Below, piece by piece: positions 17,562 through 26,416 of a stretch of 64,000 bases of DNA. Below the pieces are notes generated by a model, which had not been told where the DNA came from, searched no databases, and saw nothing but the letters and a program-made list of their open reading frames with translations. The translations under genes were made by a program, and so were the position numbers. Source of the DNA: Geobacter sp. (GTDB lineage Bacteria > Desulfobacterota > Desulfuromonadia > Geobacterales > Geobacteraceae); assembly GCA_003574885.1 (NCBI GenBank), contig PJFC01000009.1, positions 62,001 to 126,000 on the forward strand, given 5' to 3'. Numbering within the stretch: the first letter of the stretch is position 1; every line of letters starts with the position of its first letter.

Positions 17562-17608
17562 GTTTACCGGTAAACAGGTAAAATTCTTTTGATTTTTACC
17601 GGTAAAAA
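17562..17608. promoter_or_regulatory. Paired palindromic operators between rnr and slt
   Basis: Two perfect palindromes share the core TTTACCGGTAAA: GTTTACCGGTAAAC (17562-17575) and TTTTTACCGGTAAAAA (17593-17608). Their centres are 32 bp apart, close to three helical turns. A third half-site, AGGTAAA, lies between them. The first abuts the rnr -35 box. The second falls between a possible TTGATT (17589-17594) and TATCAT (17613-17618) for the rightward gene, a typical repressor position. The regulator is unknown. Confidence 0.65.
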
Positions 17609-17690
17609 CAGCTATCATCATGGGGTTAAATTTGGACGTTTGTGGTTCAGTTTAGAAACGCACTTGATTATACCGTGCCAGGAGTTGTAC

Positions 17691-19856
17691 ATGTTGCTGC
17701 GACGTATCCCCCTTCTTGTTATCCTCTGCTCTGCCCTCTCAATTCCCGCGTCCGGGGGGAATCTCCTACAACTACCGTCAGATCACCTCGCCACAGCAGC
17801 CGAGTACCTCAAAACAGAAGATTACCCTGCGGCTCTGGCTGCTGCCAACCAGGCGCCGGAAGGTGGCCTGCGCGATTTCATCGTCGGCATGACAGCTGCC
17901 AAATCCTCGAAATGGGACGAAGCAGCCGCGGCCCTTGACCGGTCTGCCAGGACCTTCCCTCTGCTCGCCGACTATGCCCTCTATCACCAGGCAAATGCCC
18001 TTTTTCAGCTCGGCAGACAGGCGGAATGTATCGCTCCCCTGGAAAAACTGCTCAAGGAATATCCGGAATCCCCCCTCGGCCGCTCTGCACTGCAACTCCT
18101 CGCTGATGCCCGCTACGAAATCAAGGATTATCCGAACGCCTTTTCGGCCTATCAGCGCTTTGTCAATAACTACCCGGCTGGAAACGATTCATTGAAAGCA
18201 TTGTTGCGGACTGCCCTTTGTCAGGAGTTTACGGGCAACCTGGCGGCCGCTGCCACGACCTATCGCACCATATGGCTCAAGTATCCGGCTGCCGATGTGG
18301 CAGACAAGGCACATGACCAGCTGCAGAACCTTGCCGGCCAGGGAATTGCGGTGACACCCTACAGCAGTGACGAACTCTTCAGACGGGGGATGACGCTCTA
18401 CGACATGCGCCGCTACGAGCAGGCTATAAAGGTTTTTTCCGCCATCCCTCCCGATACTCTTAATGCTGATGTCGCACGGAAGCTGGAACTCAAAACTGCC
18501 CAGGCCATGGTTAAAGCAAGACGTTACAAGGATGGGGAGCAGGCACTGAACAAGATTCTTTCAGATAATCCCCGCAAGGAAATCGCTGCGGAAGCAACCC
18601 TCTGGCTCGCCAGAGTCCAGAGCAAAACGGGTCGGGATGATACCGCCGTAGCTACCTTTCTCAAATTGGCGGAAACCTGTCCAGCATCGGACCTCGCCGA
18701 TGATGCCCTCATGGAAGCTGCCTATATCAGGAAATTTCAGAATCGGAGTGCGGATGCCCTGCCACTTCTGCGAAGGCTGCTCACGGAATACCCGCGATCG
18801 GGCTTGAAAAAAACCGCCCAATGGGAAACCGCATGGGCCAGTTATCTTACGGGCGACTATCCAACTGCAACCAATCTGTTTCAGGAGCTGACTGCTGTCG
18901 GATCATATCGGGAAAAAGCCCTTTACTGGGGCGGGCGGGCTCTCGTCGCCGCAGGAAATACCGACAATGCCCGGGCGTTCTACACCAAGCTTGTCACGGA
19001 ATACCCGTACGGATATTATGCACTGATGTACCGTTCAGCGGTGAATCTGCCGGCTGATAAATCATTGAACCTTCAAACGGACGTGGCACACCTTCTTCCT
19101 GTTCCGGACGGCCTTGACCGGGCCAAGATGCTGATTGTCTGCGGTCTTTATGAAGAAGCACGACGCGAACTGGTGTATGCCAGAAGAAACGCAGGCACAA
19201 AGGGAAAGACTCTCTACGGTATTGCACGGCTCTACCTGGAAATGGGGAACTACAACGGTGCACTGGCGTCCGTCAAACAGGTCCAACCCGAAAAACTCGA
19301 CAAGGATACCGCTGTCACCTGGGAACTTCTCTACCCCTTCGGATACCGTGAGATCGTAGCGAAAAACGCAGCCGTCTGCGGTGTTGACGAGAGCCTCGTC
19401 CATTCAATAATCCGCGCCGAAAGCAGCTATTCGCCAACCGCAAAGTCCCCGGTAGGCGCTATAGGCCTCATGCAGCTGATGCCGGCGACCGCCAAGTCCA
19501 TGAGCGGCTCAAAAAAAGGCACGTTCACCGCAGACAGCCTTACAAAACCTGATATTAACATCGCCTACGGCACCCGTCACCTCAGGGACCTGCTACAGAG
19601 TTACGATGGCGATCAGGTAATGGCAATAGCCGCCTACAATGGCGGGTCCGGTAATGTTAACCGCTGGCGCAAGACGTTTGGAAGTCTCCGGCAGGACGAA
19701 TTCGTGGAAAACATCACCTATGGCGAGACGCGCGAATATGTCAAAAAAGTCCTCACGGGAGCATATCTTTACCGGCTACTCTACGGAATTGAATCCCCCA
19801 CGACAACCAGCCGCCCCTTCCGGAACCAGAGCAGCAACGGCTCACCTCCCACCTGA
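17691..19856 (+). CDS. slt: Soluble lytic murein transglycosylase (Slt family)
   Basis: This periplasmic enzyme cleaves the MurNAc-GlcNAc bond of peptidoglycan with 1,6-anhydro product. The start at 17691 has AGGAG nine bases upstream and gives a signal peptide (MLLRRIPLLVILCSALSIPASG). A long alpha-superhelical, TPR-like region with ~35-residue repeats covers residues 30-560. The C-terminal catalytic domain has the family I signature: Glu in SIIRAESSYSPTAKSPVGAIGLMQ (given as landmarks), LMPATA, and AYNGGSGNVNRW. The product is 721 residues. A longer frame back to 17589 lacks a ribosome binding site. Confidence 0.92.
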   Translation: MLLRRIPLLVILCSALSIPASGGNLLQLPSDHLATAAEYLKTEDYPAALAAANQAPEGGLRDFIVGMTAAKSSKWDEAAAALDRSARTFPLLADYALYHQANALFQLGRQAECIAPLEKLLKEYPESPLGRSALQLLADARYEIKDYPNAFSAYQRFVNNYPAGNDSLKALLRTALCQEFTGNLAAAATTYRTIWLKYPAADVADKAHDQLQNLAGQGIAVTPYSSDELFRRGMTLYDMRRYEQAIKVFSAIPPDTLNADVARKLELKTAQAMVKARRYKDGEQALNKILSDNPRKEIAAEATLWLARVQSKTGRDDTAVATFLKLAETCPASDLADDALMEAAYIRKFQNRSADALPLLRRLLTEYPRSGLKKTAQWETAWASYLTGDYPTATNLFQELTAVGSYREKALYWGGRALVAAGNTDNARAFYTKLVTEYPYGYYALMYRSAVNLPADKSLNLQTDVAHLLPVPDGLDRAKMLIVCGLYEEARRELVYARRNAGTKGKTLYGIARLYLEMGNYNGALASVKQVQPEKLDKDTAVTWELLYPFGYREIVAKNAAVCGVDESLVHSIIRAESSYSPTAKSPVGAIGLMQLMPATAKSMSGSKKGTFTADSLTKPDINIAYGTRHLRDLLQSYDGDQVMAIAAYNGGSGNVNRWRKTFGSLRQDEFVENITYGETREYVKKVLTGAYLYRLLYGIESPTTTSRPFRNQSSNGSPPT

Positions 19857-19892
19857 CCCGCCAACATCAGTCGATAGCGACCGATTATTATT

Positions 19893-19920
19893 TTGACAGA
19901 GCAGTGACAGAAAGTATAAT
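19893..19920 (+). promoter_or_regulatory. Consensus sigma-70 promoter of the TolC-family gene
   Basis: A perfect TTGACA (19893-19898) and a perfect TATAAT (19915-19920) are 16 bp apart, giving a start near 19927 and a leader of about 70 bases. This is among the best housekeeping promoters in the window, so the outer-membrane protein is probably expressed independently of slt. Confidence 0.85.
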
Positions 19921-19995
19921 TCGATTTTCAAGTCTAACTGATAGGGCTTGCTCTCAGGCAGAGCCGGCCTTTCGCAACCAAACCGGAGCAGATAT

Positions 19996-21267
19996 ATGAA
20001 CCGTATCCTCAGAGTTATCGCTACCGGGCTTCTCATCCCCGCAGCATTCGCTCAGGCGGAGACACTCACCCTTAAAACCTGCCTGACAGCGGCCAGGCAA
20101 TCGAACAATACACTCAAGGTCGCCGCCTACGACCAGCGTATAGCAGCAGAAGGTGAACGTATCGCCAGGAGTGGTTATCTCCCCCGTGTCGATCTGCAGG
20201 GAGGCTATACCGCCCAGTTTGACCCCCAGTCGATAGACCTGGGAGGCGGTCGTACCGTGGCTACCCAGGATGCGGACTATGCCTTTGCTGGCCTCGGCAT
20301 CTACCAGACTCTTTACGATTTCGGTCGCACCGATGCCCGGTCAGGCCACGCACGTGCCATGCGTGAAGCTGCTGAATTCACCTATTCAGGATACGAACAG
20401 GACGTTTTCCTCCAGGTGGTGACATCCTATTTTGGTATTCTGCAGGCTCAAAAGCTGATGCAATCGGCCGAAGACGAGGTGGTCCAGATGACAGATCACC
20501 TGCGGGTTGCTCAAAATCTTTACGAGCAAGGGGTTGTTACACGTAACGACCTGCTCCAGGCTGAAGTCCGCCTTGCCGGCAGTCAGCAGTACCGGCTGGC
20601 AAGTGCCAACCGCCTGGACAACGCCTGGTTGCAGCTGAACTACCTTATGGACAGGAAACCCGATTTCCGCGCCGACCTGGACGAGTCTGCGGGCCTCCCC
20701 ACCCCCCCGGCAACCGATTCAGGGGAACTTTCACTGGCCAACCGGGCGGAGATCAAGGCACTGGAAAAAGCCGTTGAGGGGAGCGAGTTCGACATACAGG
20801 AAAGCAAGGGGGGATATTATCCTGAGGTTTATGCGAAAGCAGGGATGGACTATCTGCAGAACAGCCATGTCAAAGAGCAGACGATCCTGGGAGCCACGGT
20901 AGGGCTGAGGATCAACCTTTTCGACGGCCTGGCCACGACGGGGCGCTACCGCCAGGCGGTTGCAACCCGCTCGAAGAACGAAGAAGCCCTGCGTCAATTG
21001 AAGGCTATCATAGAACTGGAATACCGGACGGCAGTCAACGATGCGAGGGTCGCTTTCGAAAGAATCAAGGTTGCTGAGACCTCGATCCGTCAAGGGGAAG
21101 AAAACCTGCGGATAAACAAGGACCGATACCAGGCACAGGTGGGAACCGCAACGGATGTCATCGATGCCCAGACCCTGCTGACCCAGACAAGGACCGATTA
21201 TTACCGCAGCATGTTCGATTACCAGATAGCATTTGCCCGGGTAAAAAAGGCACTTGGGGAATTATAG
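19996..21267 (+). CDS. TolC family outer-membrane channel protein
   Basis: This 423-residue outer-membrane efflux component starts at an ATG with GGAG seven to ten bases upstream. A signal peptide (MNRILRVIATGLLIPAAFAQA) precedes two OEP repeats. Coiled-coil heptads are visible around residues 150-220 and 330-400, and the typical ending of the second repeat (QVGTATDVIDAQTLLTQTRTDY) is present. No membrane-fusion protein or inner-membrane pump is next to it, so its partners and cargo are not evident. A bidirectional terminator follows. An alternative upstream start (19948) lacks a signal peptide. Confidence 0.9.
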   Translation: MNRILRVIATGLLIPAAFAQAETLTLKTCLTAARQSNNTLKVAAYDQRIAAEGERIARSGYLPRVDLQGGYTAQFDPQSIDLGGGRTVATQDADYAFAGLGIYQTLYDFGRTDARSGHARAMREAAEFTYSGYEQDVFLQVVTSYFGILQAQKLMQSAEDEVVQMTDHLRVAQNLYEQGVVTRNDLLQAEVRLAGSQQYRLASANRLDNAWLQLNYLMDRKPDFRADLDESAGLPTPPATDSGELSLANRAEIKALEKAVEGSEFDIQESKGGYYPEVYAKAGMDYLQNSHVKEQTILGATVGLRINLFDGLATTGRYRQAVATRSKNEEALRQLKAIIELEYRTAVNDARVAFERIKVAETSIRQGEENLRINKDRYQAQVGTATDVIDAQTLLTQTRTDYYRSMFDYQIAFARVKKALGEL

Positions 21268-21336
21268 CGACACAGGGGAGTCGGCCTTGCCTGCTTCTGA
21301 AGAAAACCGCACAACGAATGCCCCTTGGACCAGATA

Positions 21337-21367
21337 AAAAGGCCACTGCATCTGACAGCGGCCTTTT
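21337..21367. terminator. Bidirectional rho-independent terminator
   Basis: AAAAGGCC (21337-21344) pairs with GGCCTTTT (21360-21367), extended by CTG/CAG after one mismatch. It lies between two converging genes, the TolC-family gene and the TPM-domain gene, and carries A and T runs for both directions. Confidence 0.85.
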
Positions 21368-21372
21368 CTACG

Positions 21373-22032
21373 TCATGACGTGATTACATCATCGGGAAGC
21401 TCATTAAGATCGTCCGGTGCGTGGGGAAAGTGCTCCTTCAATGCCGCACCGCATTTTCCCACAACCGCGCACAATGCCTCGCACGCACGCCCTTCACGAA
21501 GACCGGCTGAAAGTTCGTGGGCAAGCCCTTGCCATGATGAGGAAGGTATCTTATCGTTAATACCCTTGTCCCCCAGTATCCATACCTTCCGCTCCAGCAA
21601 TGATATGAACAGAAGGATGCCGGTAGCGTGACGTGTCCTGTACAGCCCTTTTTCATAGAAAGCGCGAACTGCACGGTCTCGCACTGCACGGTCAATTCGA
21701 TCCCTCGTCAACAGTGGCAGTTTGAGGACAGGCACGCGCACGAACAGGGCACGACAGGGCATATACAGCAGAAAGACTGCAGGGATGTAAAACCAGATGG
21801 TAAGGTGGTGCAACACTATGGCGACCACCATGGCCAGCAGACCGGCAAAAAGCATCCCCCCCAGGGCGGCTGCTTCACGGTAGGGGTCGCTTTCGTCAAC
21901 AACCATAGTGGCTATTTCGCCCGACGTTGACGCTTCGGCAGCATGAACTGCCTGACGTATCAATTCCAGTTCTTCAGGATTGAAAAAATCTGAAGTGTGT
22001 TTCATGTCGCGATGCGCCCCCTTTCCCGTCAC
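21373..22032 (-). CDS. TPM-domain membrane-anchored protein
   Basis: This 219-residue protein has an N-terminal part of the TPM fold (ELIRQAVHAAEASTSGEIATMVV), two closely spaced hydrophobic helices at about 65-105, then the rest of the TPM domain (LLTRDRIDRAVRDRAVRAFYEKGL, GILLFISLLERKVWILGDKGI). A GTG at 22032 overlaps the upstream TGA; an ATG at 22005 with AAGGGGG upstream is an alternative start. TPM proteins are linked to thylakoid/photosystem repair in plants and to cell-envelope functions in bacteria; the exact role here is unknown. Confidence 0.82.
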   Translation of the reverse strand: MTGKGAHRDMKHTSDFFNPEELELIRQAVHAAEASTSGEIATMVVDESDPYREAAALGGMLFAGLLAMVVAIVLHHLTIWFYIPAVFLLYMPCRALFVRVPVLKLPLLTRDRIDRAVRDRAVRAFYEKGLYRTRHATGILLFISLLERKVWILGDKGINDKIPSSSWQGLAHELSAGLREGRACEALCAVVGKCGAALKEHFPHAPDDLNELPDDVITS

Positions 22033-22904
22033 CAGCCGCCTGAAGCGCCGCCTCCGCCAAAATCCCCTCCACCGCCGGAAAAACCGCCGTCGGAACCTCC
22101 GCCGAACGAGCCCCCGCCGAAACCACCGCCCATGAAAGGCCCGCCATAAAATCCGCCGCCGCCTCCTCCACCACCGCTACCGCCGCCAAAGAGAAAGCTC
22201 ACCAGCAGCCCGATAGCGAAACCGGCAACGGCAAGTCCGGCAAGCAGGGCAAGGGAGAGGCCGGGCAATGCGAGCCAGGCAACGACAGGCGCACCGATCG
22301 CACCGGCAAGACCACCGAGCAGACGGGAAAGAGCTCCGAGAAAAATGCAGACAACCAGTAGGAAAATAGCCAGAGAAAATACCGGCGGCGCACTTTTCCC
22401 GGCATGGCGCAGGTCGATGTTCCTGTCGTTGTATTCACCCTTTACGACCTGCATGATTGCGGTAACACCCGCCTGCACACCGCCGTCGAAGTCACCCGCT
22501 TTGAACCGGGGACCGATGTCGTTGCGGATGACCCTTCCCGCCATGAGGTCGGTCAGCTTTCCCTCCAGCCCCCGCCCCACCTCTATCCTGATCTTGCGTT
22601 CCTGGGCGGCAATGATGAGAATTGCCCCGTTGTCCAAACCTTTCTGGCCGATTTTCCAGGCTTCTGCAACCCTTATGGAGTACTCCTCGATATTTTCGCC
22701 GGACAGTGTCGGAATGGTCAGAACGGCAATCTGGGTTGACTCCTTTTGCTCGAATTCAGTGAGCTGGCTTTCAAGGCCCTGGACGGCAGCCGGCGAAAGG
22801 ATGCCGGCGTAGTCATTGACGTGGCCGCGCAGTGCAGGCACATCAAGGGCAGACGCGGACCCGGCCAGAAACATCACTATGAAGAGCGCAAGAAATCTTT
22901 TCAT
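22029..22904 (-). CDS. TPM-domain protein with glycine-rich tail (YgcG family)
   Basis: This 291-residue exported protein starts with a signal peptide (MKRFLALFIVMFLAGSASA). A TPM domain (about 25-155) follows with LRGHVNDYAGILS, STQIAVLTIPTL and GNGA-like DNGAILIIAAQERKIRIEVG. Then come two or three hydrophobic segments and a C-terminal ~50-residue tail that is almost entirely Gly, Ser and Phe. This layout matches YgcG-type proteins, often encoded beside LemA as here. It is coupled to the next TPM gene by a GTGA overlap. Confidence 0.87.
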   Translation of the reverse strand: MKRFLALFIVMFLAGSASALDVPALRGHVNDYAGILSPAAVQGLESQLTEFEQKESTQIAVLTIPTLSGENIEEYSIRVAEAWKIGQKGLDNGAILIIAAQERKIRIEVGRGLEGKLTDLMAGRVIRNDIGPRFKAGDFDGGVQAGVTAIMQVVKGEYNDRNIDLRHAGKSAPPVFSLAIFLLVVCIFLGALSRLLGGLAGAIGAPVVAWLALPGLSLALLAGLAVAGFAIGLLVSFLFGGGSGGGGGGGGFYGGPFMGGGFGGGSFGGGSDGGFSGGGGDFGGGGASGGW

Positions 22905-22912
22905 TGGCGTTT

Positions 22913-23497
22913 CTAAAACTTCACCTTGGGTGCAACCTTGGCCCCCTCATCCGCCTTGAACGGCTCCTTGCGGGTAAGATGCAGCAGGAGCGAATTGGTC
23001 ACGGAATTGGGAAAGGTGCGGATACTCGTATTGAACTCCTGGACAGCCTTGTTATAACGGACCCGGGCCACATTGATCCTGTTCTCGGTTCCCTCAAGCT
23101 GGTTCTGGAGATCGAGGAAATTCTGATTGGCCTTCAGGTCCGGATATCGCTCTACAACTACCATCAGCCGGGATAAAGCACCGGAGAGTTCTCCCTGGGC
23201 CTGCTGAAACTTGGCGAATGCCTGGGGATCGTTCACCAGCTGTTTCGATGCCTGCAGGGAGCCGACCTTGGCGCGTGCCTCGGTCACTGCCGTGAGGGTC
23301 TCTGCTTCATGCTTGGCATATCCTTTAACGACTTCGACCAGGTTGGGAATGAGATCGGCACGTCGCTGATAACTTGCCTCCACGTCACCCCATGCGGCAG
23401 TCACCGCTTCCTCGTTGGCCTGCATGGTATTGTAACCGCATCCGGAAAGGGCCATCACTACCATGACCATGAGCACTGCCAGAACCACCTTTTTCAT
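22913..23497 (-). CDS. lemA: LemA family lipoprotein
   Basis: This 194-residue protein has a lipoprotein signal with lipobox LSGC ([20 protein letters not shown]). The LemA helical bundle follows, with [30 protein letters not shown] and the ending [15 protein letters not shown]-like region. GGAGGAAG precedes the ATG, which overlaps the SemiSWEET stop. LemA and TPM proteins are frequent partners; their biochemical function is still not well defined. Confidence 0.92.
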   Translation of the reverse strand: MKKVVLAVLMVMVVMALSGCGYNTMQANEEAVTAAWGDVEASYQRRADLIPNLVEVVKGYAKHEAETLTAVTEARAKVGSLQASKQLVNDPQAFAKFQQAQGELSGALSRLMVVVERYPDLKANQNFLDLQNQLEGTENRINVARVRYNKAVQEFNTSIRTFPNSVTNSLLLHLTRKEPFKADEGAKVAPKVKF

Positions 23498-23808
23498 ATC
23501 TCTTCCTCCGGTGAAATGTTTTCTGAAATATAATCATGCTCCAGGGCATTGTCATCCTCCCTGAAGCTTATTTTCATGGCAATAAGCAAGCTATAGCATA
23601 AAATAGAAAAAACATTGGCAGCAATGAGTGGAACGTCACCCAGCATGATACCATAGACAAGCCACAATGCCATCCCTGCCGTCAGGAGAATCGGCTGCCA
23701 GATGGATATGTCGCGCGCATGCCGTGTCCGGTAGGTTCTCACCACCTGGGGCACCGCCGCAAAACTGGTAATCGCCCCCGCAAACAATCCGAGCCAGGTG
23801 ATCGTCAT
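23494..23808 (-). CDS. SemiSWEET-type PQ-loop transporter
   Basis: This 104-residue protein carries three transmembrane helices, the size of a bacterial SemiSWEET that dimerises to pass small sugars. The hallmark Pro-Gln motif is present ([15 protein letters not shown]), as is a conserved W-P segment in the second helix ([20 protein letters not shown]) and an Asn in the third ([15 protein letters not shown]). It overlaps the TrmJ stop by an ATGA. The acidic C-terminal tail is about 25 residues. The substrate is unknown. Confidence 0.88.
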   Translation of the reverse strand: MTITWLGLFAGAITSFAAVPQVVRTYRTRHARDISIWQPILLTAGMALWLVYGIMLGDVPLIAANVFSILCYSLLIAMKISFREDDNALEHDYISENISPEEEI

Positions 23809-24551
23809 CGTCCCTTTTTCCCTTCGTAGGCCGTTGTGGCCCAGTCAACCTGGGATACCATCCCCCTAAGGATGGCTACTTCACGGTCATCCAGTTCAGC
23901 ACGGGAGAAGATCCGCCGCAGAGAACGCATGAGGTGGGCAGGGTTCTGGGGATTGAGGAAACCGATTCTGAGCAGCGAGCTCTCCATCTGCCGGTAAAGC
24001 TCTTCAGTCGCATTGGTCGAGGCAAACTGCCGTTCCACAACAGCGGGGTCAGCCTCGCCCGCTTTGAAAAGTTCATAGCAAAAGATCAGCACCGACTGGG
24101 CCAGGTTGAGCGAACCATAATCAGGGCTCGTCGGAATGGTGGCATGCCAGCGACACATGGTCAGTTCTTCGGTGGTCAGACCGCTATCCTCCCTGCCGAA
24201 CACCAGTGCTGCACGGTTGTGTGCCAGATTTGCGAGCACGGTTACCGCCATCTCCTGAGGAGAAAAGATTTCCTGACGGTATTTGCCATGGCGTCGCGTG
24301 GTACCGACCGTAACCTCGCAATCGGCAAGAGCGTCCGCCAGCTTCCCGTACACTTTCGCCTGCTCCAGCAGGTCACGCGCGGAAACGGCGAACTTGAGCG
24401 CCTCCGGATGATCAAGCGGGCAGGGATTAACGAGACGTAGTTCCCTCAGCCCCATGTTTTTCATCGCCCTGCAGACCATTCCCACATTGCCGGGGCTCTG
24501 TGGTTCCACCAGAACGATTGCGACCTTGTCGCGCAGCTCTTCTCGTATCAA
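23805..24551 (-). CDS. trmJ: tRNA (cytidine/uridine-2'-O-)-methyltransferase, TrmJ-like
   Basis: This 248-residue SPOUT enzyme probably methylates the ribose at position 32 of tRNA. SPOUT motifs are VLVEPQSPGNVGMVCRAMKN (motif 1), AALVFGREDSGLT (motif 2) and TIPTSPDYGSLNLAQSV (motif 3, the knotted SAM site). The C-terminal ~80 residues fit the TrmJ extension. The start is TTG with AAGGA seven bases upstream, overlapping the DedA stop in a TTGA. Other SpoU-family rRNA methylases are a less likely alternative. Confidence 0.87.
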   Translation of the reverse strand: MIREELRDKVAIVLVEPQSPGNVGMVCRAMKNMGLRELRLVNPCPLDHPEALKFAVSARDLLEQAKVYGKLADALADCEVTVGTTRRHGKYRQEIFSPQEMAVTVLANLAHNRAALVFGREDSGLTTEELTMCRWHATIPTSPDYGSLNLAQSVLIFCYELFKAGEADPAVVERQFASTNATEELYRQMESSLLRIGFLNPQNPAHLMRSLRRIFSRAELDDREVAILRGMVSQVDWATTAYEGKKGR

Positions 24552-25171
24552 CGTTTATCCTTGTATTTTCTTGATTTCAATCGTTTCAAACGTCTGAGTG
24601 CCGGCCGTCTCTGCCACCATGCATGGACGAAATGGGAAAGCCACATGCAGCAGATCAGACCGATCAATGTAAGCATGAGATAGGGTTCATACCGGCTTAC
24701 ATCTTCAACAAAAAGCGAGGCGCTCTTACCGAAGAGGAAACCGGCACAAGAAAAAATGATCGACCAGCAAAGAGCACTAAGAAGATTCAAACCACAGAAC
24801 TTCAATGCCCCGAGGTTGGTCATTCCCAGAATAACGGGAAGAATAATTCGAAAACCATAGGTAAAGCGTGAGACAAACGCCACAAATGAACCATATTTCT
24901 CAATCAGTTTGAGTGCTTTGTGAAACTTTTTAGCCAGGGTTGTGAATAGTTTCAAAAGGCGTCGTCCCTGCCAGCGCCCCAGATAGAAGTAGAACTGATC
25001 GCCACAGAAAGAACCTGCCAAGGCGGTCATGACAACGCCAAAGATGTTGAGATATCCCTGGAAAGCGAGAAATCCCGCCAGGACAAGTCCTGCCTCCCCT
25101 TCGAGAAACGTCCAGAGGAAAAGGACCCAGTAGCCATGCAGCTCAAGATAATCTCTGAGGAACTGATGCAA
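24548..25171 (-). CDS. DedA family inner-membrane protein
   Basis: This 207-residue polytopic protein belongs to the DedA/VTT (SNARE-associated) family, implicated in undecaprenyl-phosphate or lipid recycling and proton homeostasis. Landmarks are the N-terminal FLEGEAGLVLAGFLAFQG, GSFCGDQFYFYLGRWQGRRLL, and FVSRFTYGFRIILPVILGM with the conserved Arg pair. The start is TTG with GGAG five bases before it. It leads the operon dedA-trmJ-SemiSWEET-lemA-TPM-TPM, whose members all overlap or nearly touch. Confidence 0.9.
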   Translation of the reverse strand: MHQFLRDYLELHGYWVLFLWTFLEGEAGLVLAGFLAFQGYLNIFGVVMTALAGSFCGDQFYFYLGRWQGRRLLKLFTTLAKKFHKALKLIEKYGSFVAFVSRFTYGFRIILPVILGMTNLGALKFCGLNLLSALCWSIIFSCAGFLFGKSASLFVEDVSRYEPYLMLTLIGLICCMWLSHFVHAWWQRRPALRRLKRLKSRKYKDKR

Positions 25172-25299
25172 GGTTGCTCCAGGATACGCTGAAGATACAT
25201 TGACCTCACCGCGAAACAGTACCTATAGTAATACCACATTTACGGAACGATTACATTCATCCCACATACCCGCCACGCGCCCTGCCGGGCGCACACATA

Positions 25300-25332
25300 A
25301 AAAAAGGTGTTCCTCCGGGGAACACCTTTTTT
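25300..25332. terminator. Rho-independent terminator
   Basis: AAAAAAGGTGTTCC (25300-25313) and GGAACACCTTTTTT (25319-25332) form a 14-bp perfect stem with a 5-base loop. It ends the minus-strand reductase gene starting at 26219, whose stop is 20 bp away, and could also stop rightward transcripts. Confidence 0.9.
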
Positions 25333-25352
25333 ACGTCATGCACCAGTCGGTT

Positions 25353-26219
25353 TTACTTCCTCAACACCTTGATGACCGCCGAGTAATCCTCTTCTCCACG
25401 ACCATCCTTAACCCCCTGCTCATAGGTTTTGCATGCTACCTCGGCGGCAGGGAGGTAGAGGTTCAATTTCTTGGCGGTCTCCATAACAAGCTGCAGATGT
25501 TCGTGTACATAAACCAGTGCCAGGTTGCGGGTGAAATCACCGCGGGAAATGGAACGCCCCTTTGAGTGAAAGAGCGGCGAAGCGACACCACCGGAATCGA
25601 GCACTTCAAGGATTTTATCGGCGTTAAAACCCATTTTCTCGCCAAAAACAAGCCCTTCAGCAAGGGCCTGCATCATTTCAGCCTGGACAAGGTTGACGAT
25701 GAATTTCATCCGTGTTGCATCACCGACCCCCCCCACATGGATCAGGTTGAGGCCGAAATAGGAGAAAAGCTCACGACAGCGGCCGACGAGAGACTGGTCG
25801 CCACCGGTGAGAATGGTCAGCAGCCCGTTGGCAGCATGTTCCTTGGTCCCCCAGACCGGTGCGTCGAGGAACATGACACGGTGCTTGGCGGCCTCTTCAG
25901 CCATTTCCAGGGTGCTTTCAAGGGAATGGGTACCCATGTCCACAAGGATAGTGCCCGCATCGATACCGGCAAATATCCCGTCAGTGCCGTAAATGTCGGG
26001 CCGCAGGCGTTCTTTCTCGGGACGGATGAGAATAACGAGGTCATTGCCCTTGGCCGCTTCACGGGGGGTCGATGCCCCGACTGCTCCGAGCTTGACGAGT
26101 TCGGCGACGACGTTCGGATCGGAATCGTAGACCGTCAGCCGGTAGTTCCCCTTCATAAGATTGGCAGCCATGTGCCTGCCAACTGTTCCCAACCCCAAAA
26201 AACCGATATTTTTCAGCAT
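25353..26219 (-). CDS. 3-hydroxyisobutyrate dehydrogenase-family NAD(P)-dependent reductase
   Basis: This 288-residue beta-hydroxyacid dehydrogenase has the N-terminal Rossmann motif GFLGLGTVGRHMAANL, the substrate segment FLDAPVWGTKEHAANG, and the catalytic Lys in GGVGDATRMKFIVNLV, all family signatures. Related Geobacter enzymes reduce succinic semialdehyde or glyoxylate, so a small-aldehyde reductase role is likely, though the exact substrate cannot be read from sequence. The start at 26219 is set by AGGAGG seven bases upstream; an ATG ten codons earlier is less suitable. Confidence 0.85.
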   Translation of the reverse strand: MLKNIGFLGLGTVGRHMAANLMKGNYRLTVYDSDPNVVAELVKLGAVGASTPREAAKGNDLVILIRPEKERLRPDIYGTDGIFAGIDAGTILVDMGTHSLESTLEMAEEAAKHRVMFLDAPVWGTKEHAANGLLTILTGGDQSLVGRCRELFSYFGLNLIHVGGVGDATRMKFIVNLVQAEMMQALAEGLVFGEKMGFNADKILEVLDSGGVASPLFHSKGRSISRGDFTRNLALVYVHEHLQLVMETAKKLNLYLPAAEVACKTYEQGVKDGRGEEDYSAVIKVLRK

Positions 26220-26416
26220 AACCATCCTCCTGTAGGGGAATAATAGCACTTCAAGACACGTTGTCCCGCAATATTACAACCTCTTTAAACTTGAAACAAG
26301 ATTATAATGAATAAAACAACAAATGCAACAGGGCAGAGCGAAGAGAACAATGCAACGACACCTGCATCCGACTTCTCGCAAACCACGTAACGGAAATCCC
26401 CTCTTTCGCCTGTTGC

